In this document: positions 1-6,468 of the stretch, in pieces | Layout of the letters: each line of letters opens with the position of its first letter | Position numbering within the stretch: the stretch's first letter is position 1 | NCBI GenBank assembly: GCA_002372315.1 | Contig: DFFU01000028.1 | Span: forward strand, 1-31,497 | DNA from: Alphaproteobacteria bacterium UBA3768 | GTDB taxonomy: Bacteria; Pseudomonadota; Alphaproteobacteria; CAAHEQ01; UBA3637 | DNA: 31,497 nucleotides | Reading direction: 5' to 3' | Notes under the pieces: generated by a model | The model's database searches: none | The model's input: the letters and a program-made list of their open reading frames with translations, nothing else | What the model was told of the DNA's origin: nothing | Position numbers and translations under genes: made by a program

Positions 1-78
1 CGCGGGGTAGAGCAGTCCGGTAGCTTGCCAGGCTCATAACCTGGAGGTCATGTGGTTCAAATCCCATCCCCGCAACCA
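1..78 (+). tRNA. Initiator tRNA-Met (CAT anticodon)
   Basis: Delivers formyl-methionine to start codons. The acceptor strands CGCGGGG and CCCCGCA leave the first base (C1) unpaired against A72, the hallmark of bacterial initiator tRNA. The D stem carries A11-T24, the anticodon loop is CTCATAA, and CCA is encoded. The anticodon stem is CCAGG/CCTGG, so one of the three usual G-C pairs is A-T; from memory this variant is common in alphaproteobacteria. The gene is 78 nt rather than 77 because an extra T sits in the T stem. The gene begins at the first base of the window, so any upstream 5S rRNA cannot be seen. Confidence 0.95.
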
Positions 79-86
79 TTAAACAC

Positions 87-112
87 AAGTCGTCAGAAAT
101 GACGACTTTTTC
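87..112 (+). terminator. Intrinsic terminator after the initiator tRNA
   Basis: A perfect 9-bp stem (AAGTCGTCA / TGACGACTT) with a GAAA tetraloop is followed by a T run, 9 nt after the tRNA CCA. Confidence 0.9.
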
Positions 113-223
113 TTTTGTTTGCAAGCGTTTGTGTGGGTTCGAATGTTGAAATGGTAAAATTGGCCATTTTCTTGAATTTACGAACTTTTCAGCAGAAAAG
201 TCCTTTGTTTTCAATACTCACCC

Positions 224-251
224 TCTGGGAGCCTAAAACCACTATCCCAGA
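224..251 (-). terminator. Inverted repeat downstream of the DUF805-like gene
   Basis: TCTGGGA (224-230) pairs perfectly with TCCCAGA (245-251) across a 14-nt loop, 10 bases beyond the stop codon of the minus-strand gene. There is no T run, so termination is plausible but unproven. Between this and the tRNA terminator lies a second perfect 7-bp hairpin (184-190 with 195-201, loop AGCA). Confidence 0.4.
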
Positions 252-261
252 AAATTGAACA

Positions 262-846
262 TTATATCAGAAAGAAACCACAAATTAATAATAGAGCCAA
301 AACAAGAAGCAGTACGAGCTTTTTCTTTGGAATATTTAATGAAGACAAAACGGATTTTTTCTCTATTGATTCCTTCTTTTTTTCTCTATGCGGATAGAAG
401 AATAACAACAGGCTTAATACTAGTGTTAAAATAATACATATTAACCCTATTGCAGAAAATTGATAATTTAAAAACTCATTTGTCTTTACAATTATTTCAG
501 AGTATTTATAATTTGGAAAAGTCTCGCCATATGGCGAAAGGGTATATACAAAATGACAAATCCAACCAGACATCATAGGTATAGATATAAAACTAGGTAA
601 ATTACAATCTCTCAATCGCATTACTTGAATAATCATTAAAGCAAACAATAAAATGGCAGATATAATTAAATAATTTGTCATAACTTGAGAGAAATCATTA
701 GGTGAAGCTCCCGTATCCAATCCCAAATTCATCTCGGTCCCTGGAATCAAATACCAAAGAGGTAAATTTTGAAAAATAATCAAATAGAGGGATATCACTG
801 AACCAAAATACCAAAGTCTTCCAATTTTAAAATCAAATTTTTTCAT
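262..846 (-). CDS. DUF805-like integral membrane protein
   Basis: A 194-residue membrane protein of unknown function. Hydrophobic segments are visible near residues 12-32, 56-76, 86-104, 128-150 and 176-194. The run RLRDCNLPS (77-85) after the second helix resembles the RLHD signature of the DUF805 family, whose function is unknown. The tail between 152 and 176 is very basic and probably cytoplasmic. The start is supported by AAGGAG 8 bases before the ATG and by a good upstream promoter. It is a single gene, convergent with the tRNA, and is flanked by a 12-bp inverted repeat (175-186 and 908-919). The family call is by motif only. Confidence 0.6.
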   Translation of the reverse strand: MKKFDFKIGRLWYFGSVISLYLIIFQNLPLWYLIPGTEMNLGLDTGASPNDFSQVMTNYLIISAILLFALMIIQVMRLRDCNLPSFISIPMMSGWICHFVYTLSPYGETFPNYKYSEIIVKTNEFLNYQFSAIGLICIILTLVLSLLLFFYPHREKKKESIEKKSVLSSLNIPKKKLVLLLVLALLLICGFFLI

Positions 847-869
847 TTTATTGTCTCCTTTTCTATTTC

Positions 870-898
870 ATTATATTTGATAAAAAAACATATTGCAA
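870..898 (-). promoter_or_regulatory. Sigma-70 promoter of the DUF805-like gene
   Basis: On the minus strand, TTGCAA, 17 bases, then a perfect TATAAT; the predicted start of transcription lies about 15-20 nt upstream of the ribosome binding site. It overlaps a plus-strand promoter at 877-906. Confidence 0.7.
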
Positions 899-906
899 GA
901 TAAAAT
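877..906 (+). promoter_or_regulatory. Possible sigma-70 promoter of a short transcript
   Basis: TTGATA, 18 bases, TAAAAT. It overlaps the promoter of the minus-strand gene, so the two may compete. The only thing downstream before a terminator (948-975) is about 60 nt of sequence without an ORF. Confidence 0.4.
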
Positions 907-912
907 GAGTTC

Positions 913-975
913 GTAAATTGCGCACTGTGCCCAACCACTGTGTAAGAAAAAAGTGTCCTTAACGGACACTTTTTT
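913..975 (+). ncRNA. Candidate small RNA with intrinsic terminator
   Basis: This short segment lies between a plausible plus-strand promoter and a strong terminator hairpin (948-958 paired with 964-974, followed by T7). It contains the 7-mer CACTGTG twice, 13 bases apart (923-929 and 936-942). No ORF is present. It could instead be the remains of a lost gene with its terminator. Confidence 0.3.
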
Positions 976-977
976 TG
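948..977 (+). terminator. Strong intrinsic terminator
   Basis: An 11-bp stem (AAAAAGTGTCC / GGACACTTTTT) with loop TTAAC is followed by a T run. The A-rich 5' arm makes it potentially bidirectional. No annotated plus-strand gene precedes it within 850 bases apart from the tRNA, which has its own terminator. Confidence 0.8.
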
Positions 978-1036
978 CACCAAGCAATGAGACACTATGA
1001 ATCCAAGTGGTAAGATGAATAGATGTCGGAATTGAC

Positions 1037-1064
1037 AAAGCCATTGAAATCGATGGCTTTTTTC
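1037..1064 (+). terminator. Second intrinsic terminator-like hairpin
   Basis: AAAGCCAT (1037-1044) pairs with ATGGCTTT (1053-1060) and runs into T's. It lies upstream of the phosphorylase promoter, so it insulates that gene from read-through. The stretch 847-1208 otherwise holds only promoters and hairpins. Confidence 0.6.
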
Positions 1065-1145
1065 TTTATCCGCAAGCCTTCCGAAAAGTTCGAAACTGAA
1101 GATTCAAAATGCGAATATGAAATCTCAAGTTTCGAACTATTTATA

Positions 1146-1174
1146 TTGACATCATCTTTGCACACTTATATAAT
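1146..1174 (+). promoter_or_regulatory. Consensus sigma-70 promoter of the nucleoside phosphorylase
   Basis: TTGACA at 1146-1151, a 17-base spacer, and TATAAT at 1169-1174: a perfect match to the consensus. Predicted transcription begins near 1181, about 28 bases before the chosen start codon. Confidence 0.85.
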
Positions 1175-1208
1175 TTCCCCACAAAATATAGTAATGAAAG
1201 GGACAAAA

Positions 1209-1994
1209 ATGATTCGTAAAAGTAAATTTCCTATTTTAAATTTTGATGACAATAAAAAATCTAAATTGACCGTTCAAAAATTAGATGGGAAAGAAAAACT
1301 TGATATAGATTATGGTGTGATCTGCTTTGATATGAAAACACGTGAAAGATTTGCAAAAGACTATCCGTCGAGAATTATTAATACCTTTAAAGGTTCTGGT
1401 ATAGCCCCACTAAACATATATGTTGTGAATTTTAATGGCATAGAGATAATATTACACCAAGGAGTGGTCGGTGCAGCATTGTCAGCCGCAGTTATGGAAG
1501 ATTTAGCAGCCTTTGGATGTAAAAAAGTTATTGCTGTGGGTAGTGCTGGCGTTTTAAAACCAGAAATCACACGAGGGCATTTAATCATTCCGACCAGTGC
1601 TGTACGCCAAGAAGGCGCATCTTATCACTATGTTGCACCAAGTAAATATATTAAATATTCTCCCAAGATTATAGATAAAATGTGTAAGTGTCTAAAAGAA
1701 AAAAATCTACCTTTTGTATGCGGAAAAACATGGACTACGGATGGTGTATTTCGCGAAACACAGGACTTAATTGATTTACGAGGAAAAGAGGGATGTGTGT
1801 GCGTCGAAATGGAAAACGCAGCATTAGGCGCAGTGGCACAATTTTACAATATCAAGTTTGGACAAATCCTATATGGTGCTGATTGTTTATCGGGTGATAT
1901 ATGGGATAAAAGAGATTGGGCAAATGAAGATATCAAACAGAGAACTAAATTTGCACTATTAAAATTAGCAATGGAAATGGTAACAAAGATTTAA
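1209..1994 (+). CDS. Nucleoside phosphorylase (uridine phosphorylase-like)
   Basis: Enzyme of the PNP/UDP phosphorylase family, which cleaves nucleosides with phosphate to base plus ribose-1-phosphate in the cytoplasm during salvage. Seen: GSAG (111-114, phosphate-binding region), a TTDG..FRET segment (176-184) and the family signature VEMENAAL (199-206) that binds ribose. Length, 261 residues, fits the family. The reading frame stays open upstream to 1023, but a perfect promoter lies inside that extension and the extra 62 residues look non-coding, so the ATG at 1209, preceded by AAAGGGA, is preferred; ATG 1194 is the other in-frame option. Substrate (uridine versus purine) cannot be decided by eye. 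It is monocistronic, convergent with the DUF3841 gene. Confidence 0.85.
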   Translation: MIRKSKFPILNFDDNKKSKLTVQKLDGKEKLDIDYGVICFDMKTRERFAKDYPSRIINTFKGSGIAPLNIYVVNFNGIEIILHQGVVGAALSAAVMEDLAAFGCKKVIAVGSAGVLKPEITRGHLIIPTSAVRQEGASYHYVAPSKYIKYSPKIIDKMCKCLKEKNLPFVCGKTWTTDGVFRETQDLIDLRGKEGCVCVEMENAALGAVAQFYNIKFGQILYGADCLSGDIWDKRDWANEDIKQRTKFALLKLAMEMVTKI

Positions 1995-1996
1995 AA

Positions 1997-2650
1997 TTAT
2001 TTTAAAAATTTCAAATAAGCTTTTTTCCAATTCGGTCGTGTTCCATCTTTTCTTTTAGGATTCATACTGCCAAAAAGGTATTTGGGGTCATTTAAAACCT
2101 CTATTTTTATAACTTCTGATTTTTTTATATTCCAGACACAAGCTTGCCATACGTTTGACTTTAAATGAAACATCCGAGACCATGTTTTTTCTATTTTAGG
2201 ATATAATCTTGCCACAGTTTTTCCATTTTCATCTTGTCTGACAAAACCTTTTAACGCGGGTAATAAATCACTCATTTTTTGTAAAAACTTCCGATATTCT
2301 GCCTTTGTTTTTGGGATAATATGACCACTTAGAATAAATGAATAAGCCATATAATCAGAAAGTAAAACCTCATTATCTGGTTTTTCAAACGTAATTTTTA
2401 CCAATTTCTTTTGTTGAGTTCCAAAATAATTTTTTCTTTTGCGCGGAGCAGTAAACGCTCCGCATTTTGCCCATGCCCAAATTGGGTATTTCTCCCCATT
2501 TTGAGGACGGATCTTTTTCATCTCCTGAACAATCCAATTATACGGAATAGCAGATTTTTTCATGTCCATATATGATGTATCTGTCATCAATATTCCCGTT
2601 TTTTGTAAGACAGATAAAGCCTCTTTTGTCTGAAATGTTATCAGTTTCAC
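1997..2650 (-). CDS. DUF3841 domain protein
   Basis: A 217-residue cytoplasmic protein of the DUF3841 family (function unknown). The family pattern is visible: an N-terminal KLITFQT, then AIPYNWIVQEM near residues 34-44, YPIWAWAKC near 55-63, a central acidic LLSDYMAYSF segment, and a C-terminal half with W and K clusters including VWQACVWNI. An upstream in-frame TTG at 2677 would add nine residues, but the GTG at 2650 has AAAGGAG five bases ahead and gives the MKLxTFQ start usual for the family. The stop lies two bases from that of the convergent phosphorylase gene. No partner suggests a role. Confidence 0.8.
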   Translation of the reverse strand: MKLITFQTKEALSVLQKTGILMTDTSYMDMKKSAIPYNWIVQEMKKIRPQNGEKYPIWAWAKCGAFTAPRKRKNYFGTQQKKLVKITFEKPDNEVLLSDYMAYSFILSGHIIPKTKAEYRKFLQKMSDLLPALKGFVRQDENGKTVARLYPKIEKTWSRMFHLKSNVWQACVWNIKKSEVIKIEVLNDPKYLFGSMNPKRKDGTRPNWKKAYLKFLK

Positions 2651-2764
2651 ATTTTCTCCTTTACCATATTTTATCAAGGACCTTTCAATCTTTCATCAAG
2701 ATTTTTTCATTTTCGAACTAGAAATCAGAACCCAGCAATATTACCTACAAGTCCTCAAATACTT

Positions 2765-4756
2765 CTATACATCCAAATTTTCAACGAATTTAGCGTGTTC
2801 TTGAATGAACTGAAAACGATACTCGGGTTTATTACCCATCAAACGCGATACAATGTCGGCCGTATAATGCACATTTTCTTGCTCTTCCTCATTGGTGGAA
2901 TCCTTGTGTGGAATCATAACCTTTAGTAAAGTTCGTTTTTCGGGATCCATTGTTGTTTCTTTGAGTTGATAAGGGGGCATTTCACCCAAACCTTTAAATC
3001 GTGATACTTCCACATTTTTACCTTTGAAAGTTGTGGCCAATAATTTATCCTTTTCGGCATCATCTTGCGCATAGATGGATTTTCCACCTTGTGTAATGCG
3101 ATAAAGTGGTGGCAACGCCAAATATAGATGTCCGTTTTCAATCAATTTGGGCATTTCCTGATAGAAAAAGCTCATCAATAAACTGGCAATGTGTGCACCA
3201 TCCACATCCGCATCTGTCATCACAATGACTTTATCATAGCGTAGTTTGCTTTCATCATATTTATCACGATGACCACAGCCCAAAGCCTCAATCATATCAT
3301 TGATTTCTTCATTTGCATGAATCTTATCGCTGCTTGCTGAAATCACATTCAGAATTTTACCACGCAAAGGCAATATGGCTTGATGAGTGCGGTTGCGGGC
3401 TTGTTTAGCCGAACCACCAGCCGAATCACCCTCCACCAAAAACAGCTCAGTCCCTTCCACAGATTTATGGGAACAATCGGCCAATTTACCTGGTAAGCGC
3501 AATTTTTTTGTTGCACTGGCACGTTGCGTTTCCACAGCCTTTTTATGACGCTTACGTTCTTCGGATCTTTCTATAATCCAATCTAATAAGCTGCTTGCTG
3601 CTTTTGTATCACGACTCAGCCAATGATCCAAAGGATCTTTCATGGCGTTTTCAACTAATTTGGTGGCAGAGGTTGTTACCAATCTTTCTTTTGTCTGTCC
3701 TTGAAATTGTGGATCACGAATAAAGACAGAAATCATCACGCCCGCTGTATTTAAAATATCATCAGATGTAATGTCAGCTGCCCTTTTGTTTCCGATCATA
3801 TCAGCAAAAGCCTTTAAGCCACGCGTCAAGCAAGTTTTCATTCCTGTCGTATGTGTTCCGCCCAAAGGAGTAGGAACCGTATTGCAATAGGAATACTCAA
3901 AACTTTCACCAAAATCATCTGGCCAGCAAATCGCCCATTCTACAGCGCCTTGATTATCAGGAAAATCCACACGCCCTGTAAAAGGTTTTGTGGTCACAGT
4001 ATGGCGTTCCTTCATTAAATAATCCAAGTAATCTGCCACACCATTGGGGAATTTTAAAATTTGCTCGGAGGGCGTTTTATCCTCACCTTGAATCAATTCT
4101 GGGGCACAAGACCATCTGACTTCTACACCACGAAACAAAAACGCTTTCTGCCTTGCCATACGAAATAAGGTAGAGGGTTTAAAATGAATACTTTCACCAA
4201 AAATTTCTGTATCAGGCAAAAAACGCACCATTGTGCCACGGCGATTACTGACAGCTCCCAAACATGCCACAGGCGCTGTGGGTTTGCCACGATGATATTC
4301 TTGGCGATAGAGTTTTTTATCTTTGGCAACCTCTATAATCATATGGGATGAAAGGGCATTTACTGCGGATAATCCAACCCCATGTAATCCCCCCGAAACA
4401 TTATAAGCACCTCCACCAAATTTACCGCCTGAATGCAGGGTTGTTGTGATGACTTCCAAAGCTGATTTGTCAGGGAATTTAGGATGGGGATCTACTGGAA
4501 TACCTCGTCCATTGTCTGTAACCGAAACATAGCCATCTTTATCCAAATTGACCTGAATGTTAGTGGCATAACCAGCCACCGCCTCATCCATAGCATTGTC
4601 AATGATTTCAGCTACCAAGTGATGATAAGCCCGTTCATCAATGCCTCCAATATACATACCTGGGCGTTTACGAACAGGTTCCAATCCTTCCAAAACTTCA
4701 ATGTCTTTAGCAGAGTAAGTATTTTTTGTTTCCGTGGCTTCAAATAAATCACTCAT
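2765..4756 (-). CDS. parE: DNA topoisomerase IV subunit B
   Basis: ATPase subunit of topoisomerase IV, which decatenates daughter chromosomes together with ParC (not in this window). The 663 residues show the GHKL ATPase first (E50xxxN54, DNGRG 81-85, GGLHGVG 122-128), the transducer lysine in QGQTKE (352-357), and the TOPRIM domain (EGDSAGG 442-448, TDADVDG 514-520, GLGEM 589-593). The segment after GLGEM is PPYQLKETTMDP; the QLKETTMDP form and the overall length suit alphaproteobacterial ParE rather than GyrB. Start: AGGAGGT lies six bases ahead of the ATG, overlapping the end of bamE, so translation is probably coupled. It is the second gene of a bamE-parE unit, an uncommon pairing. Confidence 0.95.
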   Translation of the reverse strand: MSDLFEATETKNTYSAKDIEVLEGLEPVRKRPGMYIGGIDERAYHHLVAEIIDNAMDEAVAGYATNIQVNLDKDGYVSVTDNGRGIPVDPHPKFPDKSALEVITTTLHSGGKFGGGAYNVSGGLHGVGLSAVNALSSHMIIEVAKDKKLYRQEYHRGKPTAPVACLGAVSNRRGTMVRFLPDTEIFGESIHFKPSTLFRMARQKAFLFRGVEVRWSCAPELIQGEDKTPSEQILKFPNGVADYLDYLMKERHTVTTKPFTGRVDFPDNQGAVEWAICWPDDFGESFEYSYCNTVPTPLGGTHTTGMKTCLTRGLKAFADMIGNKRAADITSDDILNTAGVMISVFIRDPQFQGQTKERLVTTSATKLVENAMKDPLDHWLSRDTKAASSLLDWIIERSEERKRHKKAVETQRASATKKLRLPGKLADCSHKSVEGTELFLVEGDSAGGSAKQARNRTHQAILPLRGKILNVISASSDKIHANEEINDMIEALGCGHRDKYDESKLRYDKVIVMTDADVDGAHIASLLMSFFYQEMPKLIENGHLYLALPPLYRITQGGKSIYAQDDAEKDKLLATTFKGKNVEVSRFKGLGEMPPYQLKETTMDPEKRTLLKVMIPHKDSTNEEEQENVHYTADIVSRLMGNKPEYRFQFIQEHAKFVENLDV

Positions 4757-4758
4757 AG

Positions 4759-5211
4759 TTACCTCCTGACGCTACTATCCTGTCCTCCTGCATTATACTT
4801 TCCAAAATTTTCAGCCAATTGTTCCCAAACGGACAACTTTTCCCCACCAACATCCGTGTAGTCAGATTCATAAGAAACTTTTTGAATATCCTCTTGGTTT
4901 AGATGTGCAATACGTTTGACTTTTTGATTGTTATCAAAGACATAGACATAGACATCCTGCTGGATGATTGCGGGGTTAAAGAATATCCGACTGGATTTAT
5001 TCGTTTGGGCATAGATATACAAATCTTCTGTACCCTCATCTTTGATAGAAGCATAATTTGGGGTTCCTAAAACACGTTCTACTTTTTCTTTAGTATCACC
5101 TTTTTGAATACTTTCCAAACGCTTAAGAGAGGGTAAATCACCACTTTGATAGTTTTCCAATCCACAAGCCGACAAAGCAAAGCAAAATAATAAAAGAATT
5201 TTCTTGAACAT
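4759..5211 (-). CDS. bamE: Outer-membrane assembly lipoprotein BamE (SmpA/OmlA family)
   Basis: Lipoprotein component of the BAM complex that inserts beta-barrel proteins into the outer membrane. A short signal peptide ends in the lipobox LSAC with the lipidated cysteine at residue 16. The SmpA/OmlA domain follows: IQKGDTKEKVERVLGTP is the typical helical segment, then beta strands with YVYVFDNNQKVKRI. The C-terminal SVWEQLAENFGKYN resembles the EQLLGNLGRFN-like ending I associate with alphaproteobacterial BamE. A promoter lies immediately upstream (5236-5264), with AAAGGG before the start. It is divergent from yceD, a neighbour expected in alphaproteobacteria, and is followed after 2 nt by parE. 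Confidence 0.85.
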   Translation of the reverse strand: MFKKILLLFCFALSACGLENYQSGDLPSLKRLESIQKGDTKEKVERVLGTPNYASIKDEGTEDLYIYAQTNKSSRIFFNPAIIQQDVYVYVFDNNQKVKRIAHLNQEDIQKVSYESDYTDVGGEKLSVWEQLAENFGKYNAGGQDSSVRR

Positions 5212-5235
5212 TTTTTTCCCTTTTGTTATAGTAAT

Positions 5236-5264
5236 ATCATATAGAATTGAGAGGCATTCGTCAA
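5236..5264 (-). promoter_or_regulatory. Sigma-70 promoter of bamE-parE
   Basis: On the minus strand TTGACG, a 17-base spacer, TATGAT. The leader is only about 18 nt. The -35 box overlaps the start codon of the divergent yceD. Confidence 0.75.
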
Positions 5265-5755
5265 TGGAAAAAATAAAAAAATTATCAAAAATTTGTAATT
5301 TAGTCGTGGTCAGTGGTTTAAAAAAAGAACCTGAACACTATCATTTAACAGCAACACAGAAAGAGTGTCATGAACTATCTGAACGATTTGAAGTTCCTAA
5401 AATTGATTCATTGAAAGCACAAATCACTTTATTTCGGGACGATTTTGTGCATATCAAAGGTAAGATTATGGCAACTTTGCACCGTCAAAGTGTTGTTTCT
5501 TTGCGTGAATTTACCGAGCAGATGAATGAAAATTTTGATGTTTTATTTTGCGAATTACCTATACCTGAAACCGATGAGATTGTGGATGAAATTCATGAAG
5601 GTCGGATTGATTTGGGACAAGTCATTTCTGAGCAGTTTGGATTGGCTTTGAATCCTTTTCCGCACGCCCCCGATGAAACAGGCAACTATATTTATCAAGA
5701 AACCGATAAATCGTCCCATAATCCCTTTCAAAAATTATCCAAATTGATCCATTGA
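5264..5755 (+). CDS. yceD: DUF177 family protein YceD (23S rRNA accumulation protein)
   Basis: Member of the DUF177/YceD family; in E. coli the protein is linked to 23S rRNA accumulation. The 163-residue protein has a central beta-rich part with VHIKGKIMATLHRQSVVSLREF, corresponding to the family's 'v.G...a.l...C...L' section but with no cysteine pair, and the characteristic C-terminal IDLGQVISEQFGLALNPFP. The start at 5264 is chosen over an in-frame ATG at 5204 because the latter lies inside bamE and GAGAGG precedes 5264 (long spacing). In many alphaproteobacteria plsX and fabH follow yceD; here they do not, and a convergent unrelated gene follows. Confidence 0.75.
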   Translation: MEKIKKLSKICNLVVVSGLKKEPEHYHLTATQKECHELSERFEVPKIDSLKAQITLFRDDFVHIKGKIMATLHRQSVVSLREFTEQMNENFDVLFCELPIPETDEIVDEIHEGRIDLGQVISEQFGLALNPFPHAPDETGNYIYQETDKSSHNPFQKLSKLIH

Positions 5756-5764
5756 TAATTTGTG

Positions 5765-6085
5765 TTATTTTTGAGACCAACTTTTTATGACGAGCTTTTG
5801 CATTTTTTGTAGCATACAAGATCTTGCTTCGTTCAAGCTTATTTTACTTTCACCGCAATCTTGAAAAATATCCGCAAATTGATCGTAAGGTATCAAAAGT
5901 GCATCTGTTTTTTCTTCTTTTTGATACATCGCATTGTACTTCTTAGCCATTCTTTCATATACAATTTCACAAAACTTTTGACATTCATCATCATATGTAT
6001 CATATCCTTCACAGAAGGCATTACTTTGCGCGAAAGTAACATTTGAAATCACAAGTCCTATCAAGAGAATTAAAATTTTTTGCAT
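5765..6085 (-). CDS. Small exported cysteine-containing protein, unknown
   Basis: Not recognised. 106 residues with a clear signal peptide (hydrophobic 4-15, likely cleavage after TFA at 19), so probably periplasmic. The mature part has five cysteines (25, 35, 39, 77, 90), is charged and looks helical; two disulfides are possible. The start at 6085 is preferred over an in-frame codon at 6112 because AAAGGA lies seven bases ahead and the signal peptide then begins directly. It starts 10 bases after the stop of the upstream lipoprotein gene, so the two likely form an operon. It is convergent with yceD. Confidence 0.65.
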   Translation of the reverse strand: MQKILILLIGLVISNVTFAQSNAFCEGYDTYDDECQKFCEIVYERMAKKYNAMYQKEEKTDALLIPYDQFADIFQDCGESKISLNEARSCMLQKMQKLVIKSWSQK

Positions 6086-6095
6086 CTTTATTCCT

Positions 6096-6362
6096 TTAAT
6101 TTTCTGGTTCAACTATACATTGTCCTCTTTGTTCGGCGTACTGAACTACCTCATCTTGATTAAAAAACACCAATGTTGAACAATCACTTTGCCTATAGGC
6201 CCACATTTTAAAATTACCTTCTTTGCGCTCTGAAACAGGCTTACCCAATAAATTTAAAACCTGTTCAGACGTTTTAGTTTTCAAATTTGGCAATTCGTCA
6301 CCTTGATAAAGATTCGTGCAAGCCGATAAGATAATCAAAATCAGTAAATAAATTTTATTCAT
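6096..6362 (-). CDS. BamE-like (SmpA/OmlA fold) small lipoprotein
   Basis: An 88-residue lipoprotein: signal peptide ending in the lipobox LSAC (Cys15). The mature start LYQGDELPNLK closely parallels the NYQSGDLPSLK of the BamE in this window, and it continues with SEQVLNLLGKP, the 'GxTxxxVxxxLGxP' helix of the SmpA/OmlA fold, then a strand ending in MWAYRQSDC. A small alphaproteobacterial lipoprotein type with an EG..xxWxYr....C pattern is the best fit by memory. It is likely in the outer-membrane periplasmic leaflet. The start is uncertain: no good ribosome site precedes 6362, and in-frame ATGs at 6368 and 6374 are alternatives. It is divergent from glgP and followed by a small exported protein gene. 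Confidence 0.65.
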   Translation of the reverse strand: MNKIYLLILIILSACTNLYQGDELPNLKTKTSEQVLNLLGKPVSERKEGNFKMWAYRQSDCSTLVFFNQDEVVQYAEQRGQCIVEPEN

Positions 6363-6413
6363 ACACATGATCATAATCTTTTTAATAAAAAATGCAATCA
6401 AATAAATTTTTTC

Positions 6414-6442
6414 TTGTATATCAAATTAAAATTTGGTATAGC
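6414..6442 (+). promoter_or_regulatory. glgP promoter with palindromic spacer (operator candidate)
   Basis: TTGTAT, 17 bases, TATAGC upstream of glgP. The spacer holds a perfect CAAATT-AA-AATTTG palindrome, extendable on both sides to an almost perfect 24-bp inverted repeat running from TATAT to GTATA. A dimeric repressor bound there would block RNA polymerase (inference). Confidence 0.55.
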
Positions 6443-6468
6443 TTAAATAAATTTTAAGGGGAGAAAAA

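Noticed and set aside
1023..1208. N-terminal extension of the nucleoside phosphorylase frame
   Set aside because: It contains a terminator hairpin and a perfect sigma-70 promoter, and its translation looks non-coding; the start at 1209 has a ribosome site and gives the family length.
1990..2006. TTTAAAA-TTA-TTTTAAA palindrome across two convergent stop codons
   Set aside because: Only A and T; too weak to call a bidirectional terminator.
2687..2707. AATCTT-TCATC-AAGATT hairpin with T run on the plus strand
   Set aside because: Looks like an intrinsic terminator, but both flanking genes are on the minus strand and no plus transcript is evident; the stem is short and AT-rich.
4484..4747. 87-residue ORF antisense to parE
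   Set aside because: It lies wholly inside a conserved gene and has no independent signals.
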